In this document: positions 27,512 through 36,711 of the stretch, in pieces
How the letters are laid out: the number at the start of each line of letters is the position of its first letter
How positions within the stretch are numbered: the stretch's first letter is position 1
Assembly (NCBI GenBank): GCA_964537975.1
Contig: CAZIDP010000012.1
Coordinates: 31,798-95,797 of the forward strand
Length of the DNA stretch: 64,000 nucleotides
Direction: 5' to 3'
Origin: SCBR16-9 sp964537975
GTDB taxonomy: Bacteria > Hydrogenedentota > Hydrogenedentia > Hydrogenedentales > SCBR16-9
The notes under the pieces: model-generated
What the model saw: only the letters and a program-made list of their open reading frames with translations
Databases searched by the model: none
Told to the model about the DNA's origin: nothing
Made by a program: the position numbers and the translations under genes

Positions 27512-27971
27512 AACCACAGAGGCACAGAGTACACAAAGGAATCAGAGAAAATTCTCTGTGTCCTTTGTGTCTCTGTGGTAAAAATATAATGTACTATAAT
27601 GCAAGAACACACCAGATAGCGCTTGTGATTACTGGTGATATTTAATGTGCCTGTTCCCAGAGACGGTCTCAAGCGGAAGGTTAATAGATAAAAAAACAAC
27701 CACAGAGTCACAGCGTTCACAAAGAGTGATTTACCAATGGTTTTTTCTTCTTGGTGTCCTTTGTGTCTCTGTGGCAAAATTTATAATGTACTACAATGCA
27801 AGAACACACCAGAAAGCGCTTGAGATTACTGGTGATATTTAAAGTGCCTGTGGTCAGAGATGGTTTCAAGTGGAAAGTTAACGGATAAAAAATAACCACA
27901 GAGTCACAGCGTTCACAAAGAGTGATTTACCAATGGTTTTTTCTTCTTGGTGTCCTTTGTGTCTCTGTGGT
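27512..27971. repeat. Tandem array of palindromic CCACAGAG repeats
   Basis: Three copies of a palindromic unit, each opening with AACCACAGAG and closing with CTCTGTGG(T), occur at about 27512-27579, 27698-27774 and 27894-27971. The DNA between them (with the shared words AATGTACTA and AGAACACACCAGA) is also repeated, so the true unit is about 186-196 bases. The copies are near-identical, copies two and three most so. Similar ACCACAGAG...CTCTGTGG palindromes occur widely in environmental bacterial genomes; function is not established. Confidence 0.75.
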
Positions 27972-28074
27972 GAACACCAAAGTTCTTCCTTCCAATGTGA
28001 GGCGCAGCTTGGCAATACGGATAGGCTTAGAAATGTAGCTCCGAATGGGCCATCTCCACGATGGACGGTGATAC

Positions 28075-28300
28075 CGGACCCGGAGGTGCCAGCCTTTGAG
28101 CAAGCATTCGGTAATCAGCTTGTTGTAGTAGACATTGGCTTGTTGGGTACCGAATTTTGCATCAAGGTACCTGCTTACACCATTGATGTGAACATAGGCT
28201 GTACCAGAATGTTTATGACATCTGAGGGGAGGAACAGACTCGTTATTGGTGTCTGTTTTGCGTGACTTGTGAGTAAGTCTGGGTACTCTTTTTGTCTAAG
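28075..28300 (-). pseudogene. Decayed N-terminal part of a planctomycete-type phage integrase
   Basis: On the minus strand a frame without an ATG reads 'VPPLRCHKHSGTAYV', 'HINGVSRYLDAKFGT' and 'YYNKLITECLLKGW'. This matches the N-terminus of tyrosine integrases common in planctomycetes, whose pattern is 'Pro-x-Tyr/Leu-Arg-x-His-Lys-x-Ser-Gly-x-Ala-x-Val-x-Ile/Leu-Asn-Gly' and then 'Tyr-Leu-Gly'. A stop lies upstream and recognisable similarity ends after about 60 residues. The core-binding and catalytic domains are absent. It lies 230 bases from the 3' end of tRNA-Pro, where integrase genes of tRNA-targeted elements usually sit. Confidence 0.6.
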
Positions 28301-28447
28301 ATGAGCAAGATTTTGTGGTCTTATTTGTCTTGATATTGCAAGTCCTTGCATGATTTCCCGGAATATCGGTAAAAATTGGTCGTACAAGTCGTGCTTCAAT
28401 GCAATGTTGGCAATCCCGTAAGTACTTGGAATTCCATAGGTTACATA

Positions 28448-28525
28448 TGGTCGGGGTGAGAGGATTCGAACCTCCGGCCTCTTCGTCCCGAACGAAGCGC
28501 GCTAACCGGGCTGCGCTACACCCCG
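28448..28525 (-). tRNA. tRNA-Pro (anticodon CGG)
   Basis: On the minus strand the acceptor CGGGGTG pairs with CACCCCG, followed by discriminator A and an encoded CCA (28448-28450). The anticodon stem CTTCG/CGAAG encloses the loop TTCGGGA, giving anticodon CGG with G37 as expected for proline. The T arm has GGTTCGAATCC. D arm contains AGCGCAGCCCGGTTAGCGC. The cloverleaf is complete. Confidence 0.95.
28449..28483 (-). repeat. tRNA 3'-half copy serving as the intact att side
   Basis: This is the segment of tRNA-Pro that is repeated imperfectly at 27284-27318 (30 of 35 positions). It would be the att site that keeps the tRNA intact. Confidence 0.65.
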
Positions 28526-28895
28526 ACGTTGGGAAGGAGCGTCATTATACTTAAACGCTATTCAAGTATCAAGCAAGCAATTTGCTTCATAATTAATCTG
28601 GCTCCTCCAGTGTCATAGTTCATTTGAATATGGAAGAACTTATGCTCCCATCAGTTCAAGCCGGGTAAAGTTGGTTGCACTTGCTTGCAGATGATTGACT
28701 GTGGTTTCACAGTAAAGTTGCAATGAAGGAATTTCAAGGATATAAAAATTACCGTATGAATACAGGATTATACGGAAAGTGTATTTGATAAGTTGAAGTT
28801 TCAGTGTAAAATCCTTAGCATACATGATTGGTTGTCGGGCAATTTTGCCTTATGCAATATTTTTCGGGGGTTTTACTGCCAGGAAGGAAACATTT
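28526..28895. other. Intergenic region between tRNA-Pro and the MFS gene
   Basis: About 370 bases. No ORF, strong hairpin or repeat is seen. It should contain the tRNA promoter (reading left) and the MFS promoter (reading right). Confidence 0.4.
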
Positions 28896-30173
28896 ATGTC
28901 TATACCTATTCGTATTCAATTAAGTGTGATGATGTTTATCCAGTTCTTTATCTGGGGTGCTTGGGCGGTGACGATGGGTACCTATCTGGGAACAATCGGT
29001 TTTTCAGGTACCCAGATCGGCCAGGCCTATTCTACAGCGGCCATTGCGGCTATTGTTTCACCATTCTTTATCGGGATGGTTGCGGACCGTTATCTGCCGG
29101 CGCAGGTGACCATGGGGTTGTTACATTTGCTTGGTGGTGTATTTATGTTTTTGGCTACCACAGTAGATACTTTTACACCCTTCTTTGTGTTTTTGTTGGC
29201 CTATACGTTGTGTTATATGCCTACACTGGCACTCGTAAACGCGGTGTCTTTTCAGCAAATGAAGAATCCCTCAGAAGAATTTCCGAGGGTGCGTGTGTTA
29301 GGAACATTGGGCTGGATTGTTGCCGGTCTACTTATTGGATTTGCGGAGCAGGTGACCGGATTTTTGAATCTGAATTGGGATGTGAGCAATATTGAGGCAA
29401 CCAATTTACCACTGCGCATGGCTGCTATCGCATCGTTTGTACTTGGATTCTACTGTTTCTTTCTTCCCAATACACCGCCACAAGCCAAGGGGGAGAAAGC
29501 TACCGTTAAAGATATTCTGGGGCTGGAAACCTTAAAATTGATGAAAGACCGTTCTTTCGCGATTTTTGTGATTAGCTCCCTTTTGATCTGTATTCCGTTG
29601 GCATTTTATTACAACTTTACCAATCCTTTCTTGAACGAAATCGGAGTCAGCAATGCAGCTGGCAAGATGACGATGGGGCAGATGTCAGAGTTTGGATTTA
29701 TGCTGGTCATGCCTTTCTTCTTGCGTCGTCTTGGCATTAAGTACATGTTGTTGACAGGAATGATGTTCTGGTCGGCACGTTATATGCTTTTTGCATTCGG
29801 TAATGCTGACGGTGCGTTGGTTTATATGCTCTATCTGGGTATTATCTTCCACGGCATTTGTTATGATTTCTTCTTTGTAACCGGGCAGTTGTACGTCGAT
29901 CGTGTTGCACCGAAAACCATTCGCGCCAGTGCGCAAGGTTTTATCGCATTGGTAACGTATGGCGTGGGTATGTATATCGGCGCATGGATTTCTGGTATTG
30001 TTGTAGATATTTACACACTGGAAGATGCGACCCACAATTGGACCCGAATCTGGTTGACCCCTGCTGTCATGGCAGCAATTGTGTTAATATTGTTTGCCGT
30101 ATTGTTTAAAGATACTGTTTCAGCAGAACCGGAATCTGAATCTGAAGCAACAGAAGAACCGGAGTCGGCATAG
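28896..30173 (+). CDS. MFS permease, nucleoside:H+ symporter (NupG-like) family
   Basis: A 425-residue polytopic protein with about 12 transmembrane helices. The N-terminus 'LSVMMFIQFFIWGAWAVTMG', the loop 'FSGTQIGQAYSTAAIAAI', the 'ADRYLPAQ' motif and 'CYDFFFVTGQLYVDRVAP' with a conserved Asp/Arg-rich TM10-11 loop are characteristic of nucleoside H+ symporters (NupG/XapB) as found in PVC-group bacteria. Related paralogs may carry other nucleoside-like or sugar-derived solutes. ATG 28896 is chosen over an in-frame ATG 24 codons upstream because GGAAGGA lies 7 bases before it and the membrane domain then starts at once. The tail is acidic and hydrophilic. Confidence 0.85.
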   Translation: MSIPIRIQLSVMMFIQFFIWGAWAVTMGTYLGTIGFSGTQIGQAYSTAAIAAIVSPFFIGMVADRYLPAQVTMGLLHLLGGVFMFLATTVDTFTPFFVFLLAYTLCYMPTLALVNAVSFQQMKNPSEEFPRVRVLGTLGWIVAGLLIGFAEQVTGFLNLNWDVSNIEATNLPLRMAAIASFVLGFYCFFLPNTPPQAKGEKATVKDILGLETLKLMKDRSFAIFVISSLLICIPLAFYYNFTNPFLNEIGVSNAAGKMTMGQMSEFGFMLVMPFFLRRLGIKYMLLTGMMFWSARYMLFAFGNADGALVYMLYLGIIFHGICYDFFFVTGQLYVDRVAPKTIRASAQGFIALVTYGVGMYIGAWISGIVVDIYTLEDATHNWTRIWLTPAVMAAIVLILFAVLFKDTVSAEPESESEATEEPESA

Positions 30174-30316
30174 ATTAATCTCTAAGCTCTGGTAGAGTGG
30201 ATGTGTAAAATTTAAGTGTGTATGCCTGCGCTTCAGACCATATTTAGTTTTCCGGTCTGGAGCGCAGTTTTATTTGTAAACAAGTACCAACTTGAATATT
30301 CGAAGGAATATATGTA

Positions 30317-31294
30317 GTGAAACGCGGTTGCCTGATTTTTATGTCAGTAGTATCGATCCTGGGCGTGTTGGTTATCGGCGTGGGGTTGTTGATGGTAAAT
30401 CGACAAGCCGGTGTGATTGCCGCGCCTGCACTGTCCCATGAAACAGTCGTTACACCAGGTACCCGCTTTCGAGCAGTTTTTAAACCTGAACACATGGGTA
30501 GTGTTTTTTCGCCTTTCCTGTCACGTATTACATTGCCATCGTGGGTGCCAATTTCCCCTGCAACCGCACTTGCGCTTGTATTGCCCCATGAGATTGCCCT
30601 GTTGTCTGGTTCAAATTACAATGAGGGAAGAGTTGATATAACGTTATATGTGAATGAAAGACGCGGAGGGCCAGTTTTTCAAAAATTATTACATGATGCA
30701 GAAATAAGTGTCGATCTTACTGGTTTTACCTGGATGGAAGAGCGCTTCACCCATCCACGGCGCGGGGTACTACTTGGACATGCTGGATTGAATATACCTG
30801 ATGGGGTCGAGCTTGCACTGTTAGAACGCTGGAGTCATATTCCACCCGAAACCCCACTGGTTATTCCGGATAATCACCTGCTCGCAGTAGTACTTGACAA
30901 TCGAAATGGTGAATTATTAACGCTTATTTATACATTCATCGAGGCTCTGGATGGTGATTGGCAGTCTGCCATGGATGATCCCCGCATGGAGACTTTTCTG
31001 GAAATACTGATTTACATTTATGAACTGCATATGCACAGTGATCTGGTGGGTAGCGATACTTTTGAAGGGCAAATACGTGTGAAAGCAGATGCCATGATTG
31101 AAAGAGATTTGACTTTTCTCAGCAACATGGTTCTGCTTCCCATGATTTCCAATTATATCAGGAACAGTTTAGGTTTGGACTACACTGGAGAAGCTGTCTG
31201 GGATGCACAAGAGGAAACGTTGATTGTCAATATTCGAGTCGATGGTGTTGAACGTTGGTTGCAACAACTTGCAGATGAGATAGTGGCAGATTGA
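30317..31294 (+). CDS. Membrane-anchored protein of unknown function
   Basis: A 325-residue protein with one N-terminal transmembrane segment (about residues 5-26) and a large extracytoplasmic part. The soluble part contains no Cys, a long acidic helix-rich stretch (about 190-260) and no recognised motif. The start is GTG at 30317, preceded by GAAGGA. It follows the MFS gene on the same strand after 143 bases, but its function is not linked to it by anything visible. It may be a periplasmic accessory protein. Confidence 0.55.
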   Translation: MKRGCLIFMSVVSILGVLVIGVGLLMVNRQAGVIAAPALSHETVVTPGTRFRAVFKPEHMGSVFSPFLSRITLPSWVPISPATALALVLPHEIALLSGSNYNEGRVDITLYVNERRGGPVFQKLLHDAEISVDLTGFTWMEERFTHPRRGVLLGHAGLNIPDGVELALLERWSHIPPETPLVIPDNHLLAVVLDNRNGELLTLIYTFIEALDGDWQSAMDDPRMETFLEILIYIYELHMHSDLVGSDTFEGQIRVKADAMIERDLTFLSNMVLLPMISNYIRNSLGLDYTGEAVWDAQEETLIVNIRVDGVERWLQQLADEIVAD

Positions 31295-31478
31295 GTGCGC
31301 GGTGTAGGGAATTTGGAAAATTCTACGCTGTCATTTATCAACCACATCTGCCAATTTCAGGGAAGCAAACACGACAAGTGCTATGAGAAATTCAGTTTTG
31401 GCATTTCGAACGGTCCTGAGTTGCTGTACATGCGAAACTTAATTGCTTACTGACGGCATGCGTGTATGAGTCAGGTCT

Positions 31479-32441
31479 TCATGTCTTTGGGAAATGATCA
31501 TACCCAGTCTTTTCGGGTATTACGCCATTAACTTTTACGCCAGACCAGCTTTTTGTAGTTTTTCCGAATATTGTAAGAGGCAAATTGAACAGTGCTTCAA
31601 ATTGGCGTTGTATTTTTCCAGCACTTCCAGGTGATATGGTAAAAATTAGTTCATAAGCTTCGCCACCAGTCATAACCAAGTCTATGGGTTCGATTTTGAG
31701 CTCATCAGCATAGTTCTTTAAATAGGTCGACACCGGTAACACAGAAGCCTCAATGTGAAATCCCAGGTTGGAGGCTTGAGAAAGGTGTCCACAGTCTTGA
31801 AGCAAACCATCACTCAGGTCAATCATGGCATGAACACCCCGCTGCTGTGACAACCATTGGCTTTCCGCACATCTTGGCATCGGGTGGAGGTGTGCCTGGC
31901 ATAATTCTGGTGCGGTAATGTTGTTCTGTAAAGCAAGTAAACCACCGGCAGAATCACCCGGATATCCGGTAACAGCAATCAAGTCGCCAGGTTGACACCC
32001 AGAGCGCAACAGGGAACGGCCCTGGCCATTGGTGCCGATGACAGAGAAGTCCAGAAACAAGCCATTTGGCGAGCGGGTTGTATCACCACCAATAATAACA
32101 GCTTGCATGAGTTGTACAATATCGGTAATTCCAGAATATAAAAGCTCGACATCAGGTAGTTTCATGTCATCAGGAATTGCCATTGACACCAACACAAACC
32201 GGGGGATACCACCCATAGCGGCAATATCACTCAGAGCTGCTGCTGCAGATTTCCATCCGATATCGTACAGTGTTGCGATATCACGTGAGAAATGCACAGA
32301 TTCAATGGCCGCATCAGTTGAAAAATACCAGGTTTCCCCAGCGATATCTACTACTGCACAATCGTCACCAACTCCGGTTTTTACAGTGGAGTCTTGCAAC
32401 AGGGAGTGTGTCACATGATGAATCAGGCCAAATTCTCCCAA
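31479..32441 (-). CDS. thiL: Thiamine-monophosphate kinase
   Basis: A 320-residue member of the AIR synthase-related ThiL family, which phosphorylates thiamine monophosphate to the active cofactor thiamine diphosphate with ATP. Visible motifs are 'GVGDDCAVVD' (about 23-32), 'STDAAIESVHF' (substrate/metal Asp and His), 'AAALSDIAAMGG', 'GGDTTRSP' and 'MIDLSDGL', all typical of ThiL. The listed start is TTG 32441, which has no ribosome binding site. An in-frame ATT at 32459 has AAAGG about 6 bases upstream and would restore the usual N-terminus (Val-Glu-Ile-Lys-Asp-Leu-Gly-Glu-Phe). It lies downstream of the FKBP gene on the same strand. No thi-box riboswitch is seen. Confidence 0.9.
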   Translation of the reverse strand: MGEFGLIHHVTHSLLQDSTVKTGVGDDCAVVDIAGETWYFSTDAAIESVHFSRDIATLYDIGWKSAAAALSDIAAMGGIPRFVLVSMAIPDDMKLPDVELLYSGITDIVQLMQAVIIGGDTTRSPNGLFLDFSVIGTNGQGRSLLRSGCQPGDLIAVTGYPGDSAGGLLALQNNITAPELCQAHLHPMPRCAESQWLSQQRGVHAMIDLSDGLLQDCGHLSQASNLGFHIEASVLPVSTYLKNYADELKIEPIDLVMTGGEAYELIFTISPGSAGKIQRQFEALFNLPLTIFGKTTKSWSGVKVNGVIPEKTGYDHFPKT

Positions 32442-32550
32442 GTCTTTTATTTCGACAATCGTACCCTTTCAGTTGCTTCCTCAATAATCAGCATGTGTCA
32501 GCAGAACTCATGCGAGATTACAATATAATAAAACAAAAAAGCACTATTTT

Positions 32551-32982
32551 TTAGGCAGCAATTTCCAATAACTCGATTTCAAATGTCAATGTTTGACCAG
32601 CGAGAGGGTGGTTGGCATCAACAATTACACTGTCCGTCTCAACTTCCATGATACTAAAAACAACAGACTCACCATCCTGGCGCGTTGCCTGAAATTGCTG
32701 GCCAGCTTCTATTGGGGCATCTTCAGGGAATTGGTCCCTGTCAATTCGTTGAATCTTTTCCTCATCAAATGGACCATATGCTTCTTCTGGTTCAATGTTG
32801 CCTTTGCGTGTTTGTCCAGGTTCCATTCCCACAACGATGGCCTCGAACCCTGGAATAAGTTGTCCCGTTCCAAGCGTGAATTCCAGTGGTTCTCCACCAA
32901 TCGAAGTATCGATTTGGGTACCGTCTTCCAGCCATCCTGTGTAATGAACCCGTACTGTGTCGCCTGTTTTTGCTATATCCAT
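32551..32982 (-). CDS. FKBP-type peptidyl-prolyl cis-trans isomerase, SlyD-like
   Basis: A 143-residue isomerase. The FKBP halves 'DTVRVHYTGWLEDGTQID' and 'LEFTLGTGQLIPGFEAIVVG' flank an inserted-flap domain ('YGPFDEEKIQRIDRDQFPED', 'VDANHPLAGQTLTFEIEL'), the layout of SlyD/FKBP-type chaperone-isomerases. The SlyD His-rich metal-binding tail is missing, so nickel handling is not expected. It accelerates Xaa-Pro isomerisation and holds unfolded chains in the cytoplasm. ATG 32982 is chosen because GAGGAG lies just upstream and because the family starts at this Met; the longer frame adds 31 unrelated residues. Confidence 0.9.
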   Translation of the reverse strand: MDIAKTGDTVRVHYTGWLEDGTQIDTSIGGEPLEFTLGTGQLIPGFEAIVVGMEPGQTRKGNIEPEEAYGPFDEEKIQRIDRDQFPEDAPIEAGQQFQATRQDGESVVFSIMEVETDSVIVDANHPLAGQTLTFEIELLEIAA

Positions 32983-33285
32983 GGGGTCTCCTCGTAAATA
33001 ATTGCAAATGCCTTTATTAATTGTGTTTCCTGCAAGATCGATATGACAATAATCGATGCAGGTCAGTGTTATCATTTAGAACTGTAATTAAAATGGTGAT
33101 GGCGTATGTAAAAAATTAAAAAATGATGCGGACTATTGGTCTTGTCAAAGAGATAGCTGTGCATGCATTGCTGTTATTTTGCGATCATGTTATCAGACAG
33201 GTTGATTGAGGTCAAGAAATAGAATATATGAATAATAGTAAAATATTTAATATGTTTATTCTAAAAATATAGACGACCTGCTACA
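32983..33285. other. Intergenic region upstream of the FKBP gene
   Basis: About 300 AT-rich bases after the glycosidase stop at 33286 and before the FKBP start. No clear terminator or repeat is seen; a promoter for the FKBP/thiL pair is expected here. Confidence 0.35.
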
Positions 33286-36231
33286 TCAAGGTACAGACTT
33301 TACAGTAAATACAAATTCTACGGAACCTCGCTTTTGATCCGGAGCTGCACCATCCTGTGATTGGTCCGGTACCCCAATATCAGCCTCAAAATATTGATAC
33401 GCACGATTCAACGCTATGGTGAATTCGGCAATGGAGTGGGTGATAACCCCACGTTCAAATTCTTCGCCAGCGATAAACATGGTTGCGTTCTCGTCGGTAT
33501 AGCGATGATAAAAAGGCATGTTCGAGGTTAGTAACGGGACTATGTCGAGGAATGTAACTGTTCCGTCAGCAGTAACGAGGCGTGCATTGCCCAGTGCCGC
33601 ATTGTCATAATCCAGCCCATCATCTGCATCGGTTATGAGAATGGACAGTTGGTCCATGTTGGCTATTGAAAAGCGAACAGGGGTTGCAGGTTCAGCACCG
33701 CGTTTAACTTCACTGCGGAAGGCTTCGTAGCCAACCTGATAGGATGCGCTTTGCGGATTGCTTTGTATTGTATCGTTTAAGTATGAAACCGCAGTAAGCA
33801 CCTGGCCGGCTTCCAGCGTAATGGGCGAATCGTATTTTATGGCTGCCGTGATTGATAGATCCTCTCCATAATTAATATAAATTTCTACCATATCATTGGG
33901 CACAGAAATTCTGATTTCTTCATCTGGTCTGATTGGGCCAGAGGAAGGCAGGAAGAGTGGTGTTGATTCCGAAAGATCGTTAAGTACACTGAAGAGTACA
34001 GGGGCTTTTGTGCTTGCCAGATGGATTTTATGCGTGGAAGGGTACAGTTCCTCCCGCATTCGACCACTTTCATCAAGTTGTACAGGTCGGTATACCGCAG
34101 CGTCTTCGAGAGGGCACAGCGCAGCCATGTCAAGTTGTGTGCTACTTTCGGGCGAAAGTCGAACTGTCCAACGGGAATCTGAATTTGGAATATAAGCGGC
34201 AAGCCGCCCGGTTATTTCAAGGAACGGCCCATACGATTGCGTGATATCGGTTCGGTTGTCTATGTAATAGAATTCAGGTACATCTATAATCGTTAACGCC
34301 CCTCCATCCTGCCAAATACGATGTGCCACAATATCGTCAGCTTCAACATAAAATCCATTGGGTGCAAGAAGCACTGAAATCGGTTTATCGTCACTTTTTG
34401 CCAGTGTTACCTGACGCGGTTTTTCATCAAAGTTGGCTGTAATGTAGATATTGCCGTCAAAGCGGGTGCGTTGGAGCATTCGATCGTCGCTGATAAATTC
34501 ATGTTCCAACATTTCTTTGTACATCAATCGTTCGTGCAGCCGTGTGGTTACATAGCAAGTCTCCAGCAGCCGTTCTCGATTGCGGTGCCAGCCGAATCCG
34601 AGATGATTCGTCCAAACAAGAGGCGGTGTGGCATACAAAACATTCATAAGGTCTTTGCGATCACTGATTTCCGGGGCTACATTGTATAGGAAGCCATTCG
34701 AGTCTCCCCAATACCAGGTGCTGACCAGCGCATCATGATATACCAGCTCCCAAAGCGGAATGCGGTACTTGGGTGAAATACCGTAGCGTGTATACTCGGG
34801 GGTAATTTCATCACGTGACTCCAATGCTACCAGATGACCAACATTGGTGTCCCACCAGAAAGGCCCGCTCATCATGCCCTCAACATAGTCCAGATAGGGG
34901 ACTGCCCAAGATTTTCCATGTTCGCCTCCTGTCACCAGCCCCAATTCGTTGATATAGGCATACAATTCCTGTCTGAAACGCATATCATCTCTTCGTGTAT
35001 GCATACGCTCCGGGTGCCAGTCTTCAAAAAAATGTAGTGCGGAATGCACATCCAGGAATCGGGCTGTATAGGGGTAGGTTTCGAGCAGGGGAGGAATCTT
35101 GCGTTCTGCTGCAGCACGTGCTTTACTCGCTGCACGCATGAAGTAGGTGAAGCCATCGAGGGTTACCCATCCCGTCAACAATTCACCTTCCGGGTTTCGG
35201 TATGCCTCAGCTTCAATGTCCGAATCGTCCATACCTTCTCGTCCTGCGGCAATATCACTGTAGTTGTCATATTCGCCAACCAGGTATTGCCAGTCCTTCA
35301 TTTGTTGCATGTCTTCTGGAGTAAATCGCCCATTGAGCATCATGCGATGGATACCGGCGATACGTGCTTCTGCGACGAACTCAGCACTTGGGGCACCCCA
35401 GACCGTTACAGCACCTGCCAACCAGTCAACCCGGGGTCGCTCCGACTTTTTGTCGGCCAGTTTTTTAAATAATCCTTTCTCTTGAATCCAGGCACGGAAC
35501 CATTTAGCCTGGGCTGTATAACCCCCTTCATGTGTGAACACATAGCTGATTTCACGTGGATAAGAAAATTTGCTCATTGACGCGAACCAGTGCGGCTGCG
35601 GCCACATGAGTCCATCTTCATCTTGCCGCAGGTACACCGATCCTTCATGGGGTGTGTTGAACAACAGCATAATACCGTCGCCGCGTGCCACATCAACCAT
35701 ACCAAGCCAGGGCATATCGAGCGCGGAAGTATTTGCGTAACATGTCAACACACGTCCACCATAAAATTCGTCATTTTGTGGCACGTAATTTCCCTGGGCA
35801 CGATCGTTGAACAATACCATACCACGCTCCAGAGGTGACTTTGGTGCCGGAGGATAAGCCAAGCCACGGAATTCTGGCGCATCGTCTATTGCATTAATCT
35901 GAAAGTTGAGCATTCCACTGTCAGAAATACTGACCTTTGCCATATAGTTGCGACCCGAACTTGTGTCCTCAAATTCGACTTGCAGGTGTGCGTCTGTCAG
36001 CGTAGCGGCACGCACAGGATATATTCCATTTTCAGTCGCAAGCTCCCATAAGCGTTTGGTTCGATGGTCCTGTACATAATAAGTATGTGAATCTGTATGA
36101 AAGCCAACGCGCAAAACCTTGTTTTCCAAAACATGATCATATACTTCTGCTGGCTCCCAGTCTGTTGAGCCTTGAGCGTTCCAGACAACACATAAAATCA
36201 AACACAGTTTCATAAAGCATAAATCACGCAT
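33286..36231 (-). CDS. Large secreted GH101/GH129-like glycosidase with NPCBM-like domain (putative)
   Basis: A 981-residue protein. The start at 36231 is chosen because GGAG lies 9 bases upstream and a signal peptide follows (LCLILCVVWNAQG, about 8-21). The N-terminal half is a beta-sandwich domain. Residues of about 270-620 form a TIM-barrel-like region with 'ARFLDVHSALHFFEDWHP', 'RRDDMRFRQELYAYINELGL' and 'VTGGEHGKSWAVPYLDYVEG', resembling endo-alpha-N-acetylgalactosaminidase-type families GH101 and GH129, in which conserved Asp and Glu sit at these positions. The final ~150 residues resemble an NPCBM carbohydrate-binding domain. It faces away from the rhamnulokinase gene (36712). Substrate is uncertain; alpha-galactosaminides or other O-glycans are possible. 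Confidence 0.6.
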   Translation of the reverse strand: MRDLCFMKLCLILCVVWNAQGSTDWEPAEVYDHVLENKVLRVGFHTDSHTYYVQDHRTKRLWELATENGIYPVRAATLTDAHLQVEFEDTSSGRNYMAKVSISDSGMLNFQINAIDDAPEFRGLAYPPAPKSPLERGMVLFNDRAQGNYVPQNDEFYGGRVLTCYANTSALDMPWLGMVDVARGDGIMLLFNTPHEGSVYLRQDEDGLMWPQPHWFASMSKFSYPREISYVFTHEGGYTAQAKWFRAWIQEKGLFKKLADKKSERPRVDWLAGAVTVWGAPSAEFVAEARIAGIHRMMLNGRFTPEDMQQMKDWQYLVGEYDNYSDIAAGREGMDDSDIEAEAYRNPEGELLTGWVTLDGFTYFMRAASKARAAAERKIPPLLETYPYTARFLDVHSALHFFEDWHPERMHTRRDDMRFRQELYAYINELGLVTGGEHGKSWAVPYLDYVEGMMSGPFWWDTNVGHLVALESRDEITPEYTRYGISPKYRIPLWELVYHDALVSTWYWGDSNGFLYNVAPEISDRKDLMNVLYATPPLVWTNHLGFGWHRNRERLLETCYVTTRLHERLMYKEMLEHEFISDDRMLQRTRFDGNIYITANFDEKPRQVTLAKSDDKPISVLLAPNGFYVEADDIVAHRIWQDGGALTIIDVPEFYYIDNRTDITQSYGPFLEITGRLAAYIPNSDSRWTVRLSPESSTQLDMAALCPLEDAAVYRPVQLDESGRMREELYPSTHKIHLASTKAPVLFSVLNDLSESTPLFLPSSGPIRPDEEIRISVPNDMVEIYINYGEDLSITAAIKYDSPITLEAGQVLTAVSYLNDTIQSNPQSASYQVGYEAFRSEVKRGAEPATPVRFSIANMDQLSILITDADDGLDYDNAALGNARLVTADGTVTFLDIVPLLTSNMPFYHRYTDENATMFIAGEEFERGVITHSIAEFTIALNRAYQYFEADIGVPDQSQDGAAPDQKRGSVEFVFTVKSVP

Positions 36232-36711
36232 TGGTATAAAACTCCACTGAAGTTTTTGCAAGCCTGGCACCTGCACCTTATCATATATCTGCCCTGAAAA
36301 AAGCGTTACTGCTTTAATATGTTGTATGATATCGGTAGATATGATCAATATCTTCCAGCAATGAAATCTTCCAGCAATGATAAGGATTGCCTTGGAATCT
36401 CAGATCAAAATATTTAAGGGAAAATTTCTATTACCATGCCCGAACTGAGCATACACTACACGGCACTTGTTAACAGGGTACATTGGACAATAGTTGATAT
36501 GATAAAATCTATTTAATGCTTATTTTACACAGGTGTTGTCAACGTCGGAGATATTGAGAATCTGGTACACTGGCGCTTTATAGCGTGGGGGAGAAGTGTT
36601 GGCTGTGCACTTTATTTGCTGGATAGGATAACCTGACGATTTCATATCTGATTTTTAAAGGCAGACAAACCATAAGAAAGTGGTAAAACCAAGGGAGAAC
36701 GATAGGGGATT
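36232..36711. other. Divergent intergenic region
   Basis: About 480 bases between the glycosidase (minus) and rhamnulokinase (plus). A small GCGCTTTATAGCG hairpin lies near 36571-36584. No clear consensus promoter is visible, but promoters for both genes must be here. Confidence 0.4.

Larger units (their letters stand above)
27169..28447. other. Gene-free region holding remains of an integrative element
   Basis: About 1.3 kb between the RND gene and tRNA-Pro without an intact gene. It holds the att-like copy of the tRNA 3' half, three copies of a palindromic CCACAGAG repeat in about 190-base tandem units, and a decayed integrase reading frame on the minus strand. Together these fit a collapsed island inserted at the tRNA 3' end. 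Confidence 0.6.

Noticed and set aside
27645..27899. Short frames within the tandem repeat array
   Set aside because: They are created by the palindromic repeat; the same peptides recur on both strands and no ribosome binding site is present.
27512..27971. CRISPR array
   Set aside because: The repeats are about 190 bases apart with similar, not unique, intervening DNA, and no cas gene is present.
28175..28399. Minus-strand frame of 74 residues at the integrase remnant
   Set aside because: It overlaps the remnant in another frame and shows no integrase-like sequence of its own.
28793..29395. Plus-strand frame of 200 residues over the MFS gene start
   Set aside because: It is a Cys/Tyr-rich shadow frame of the permease gene, which has the ribosome binding site and family motifs.
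32442..32550. TPP riboswitch upstream of thiL
   Set aside because: No thi-box core sequence or matching stems are seen between the FKBP and thiL genes.
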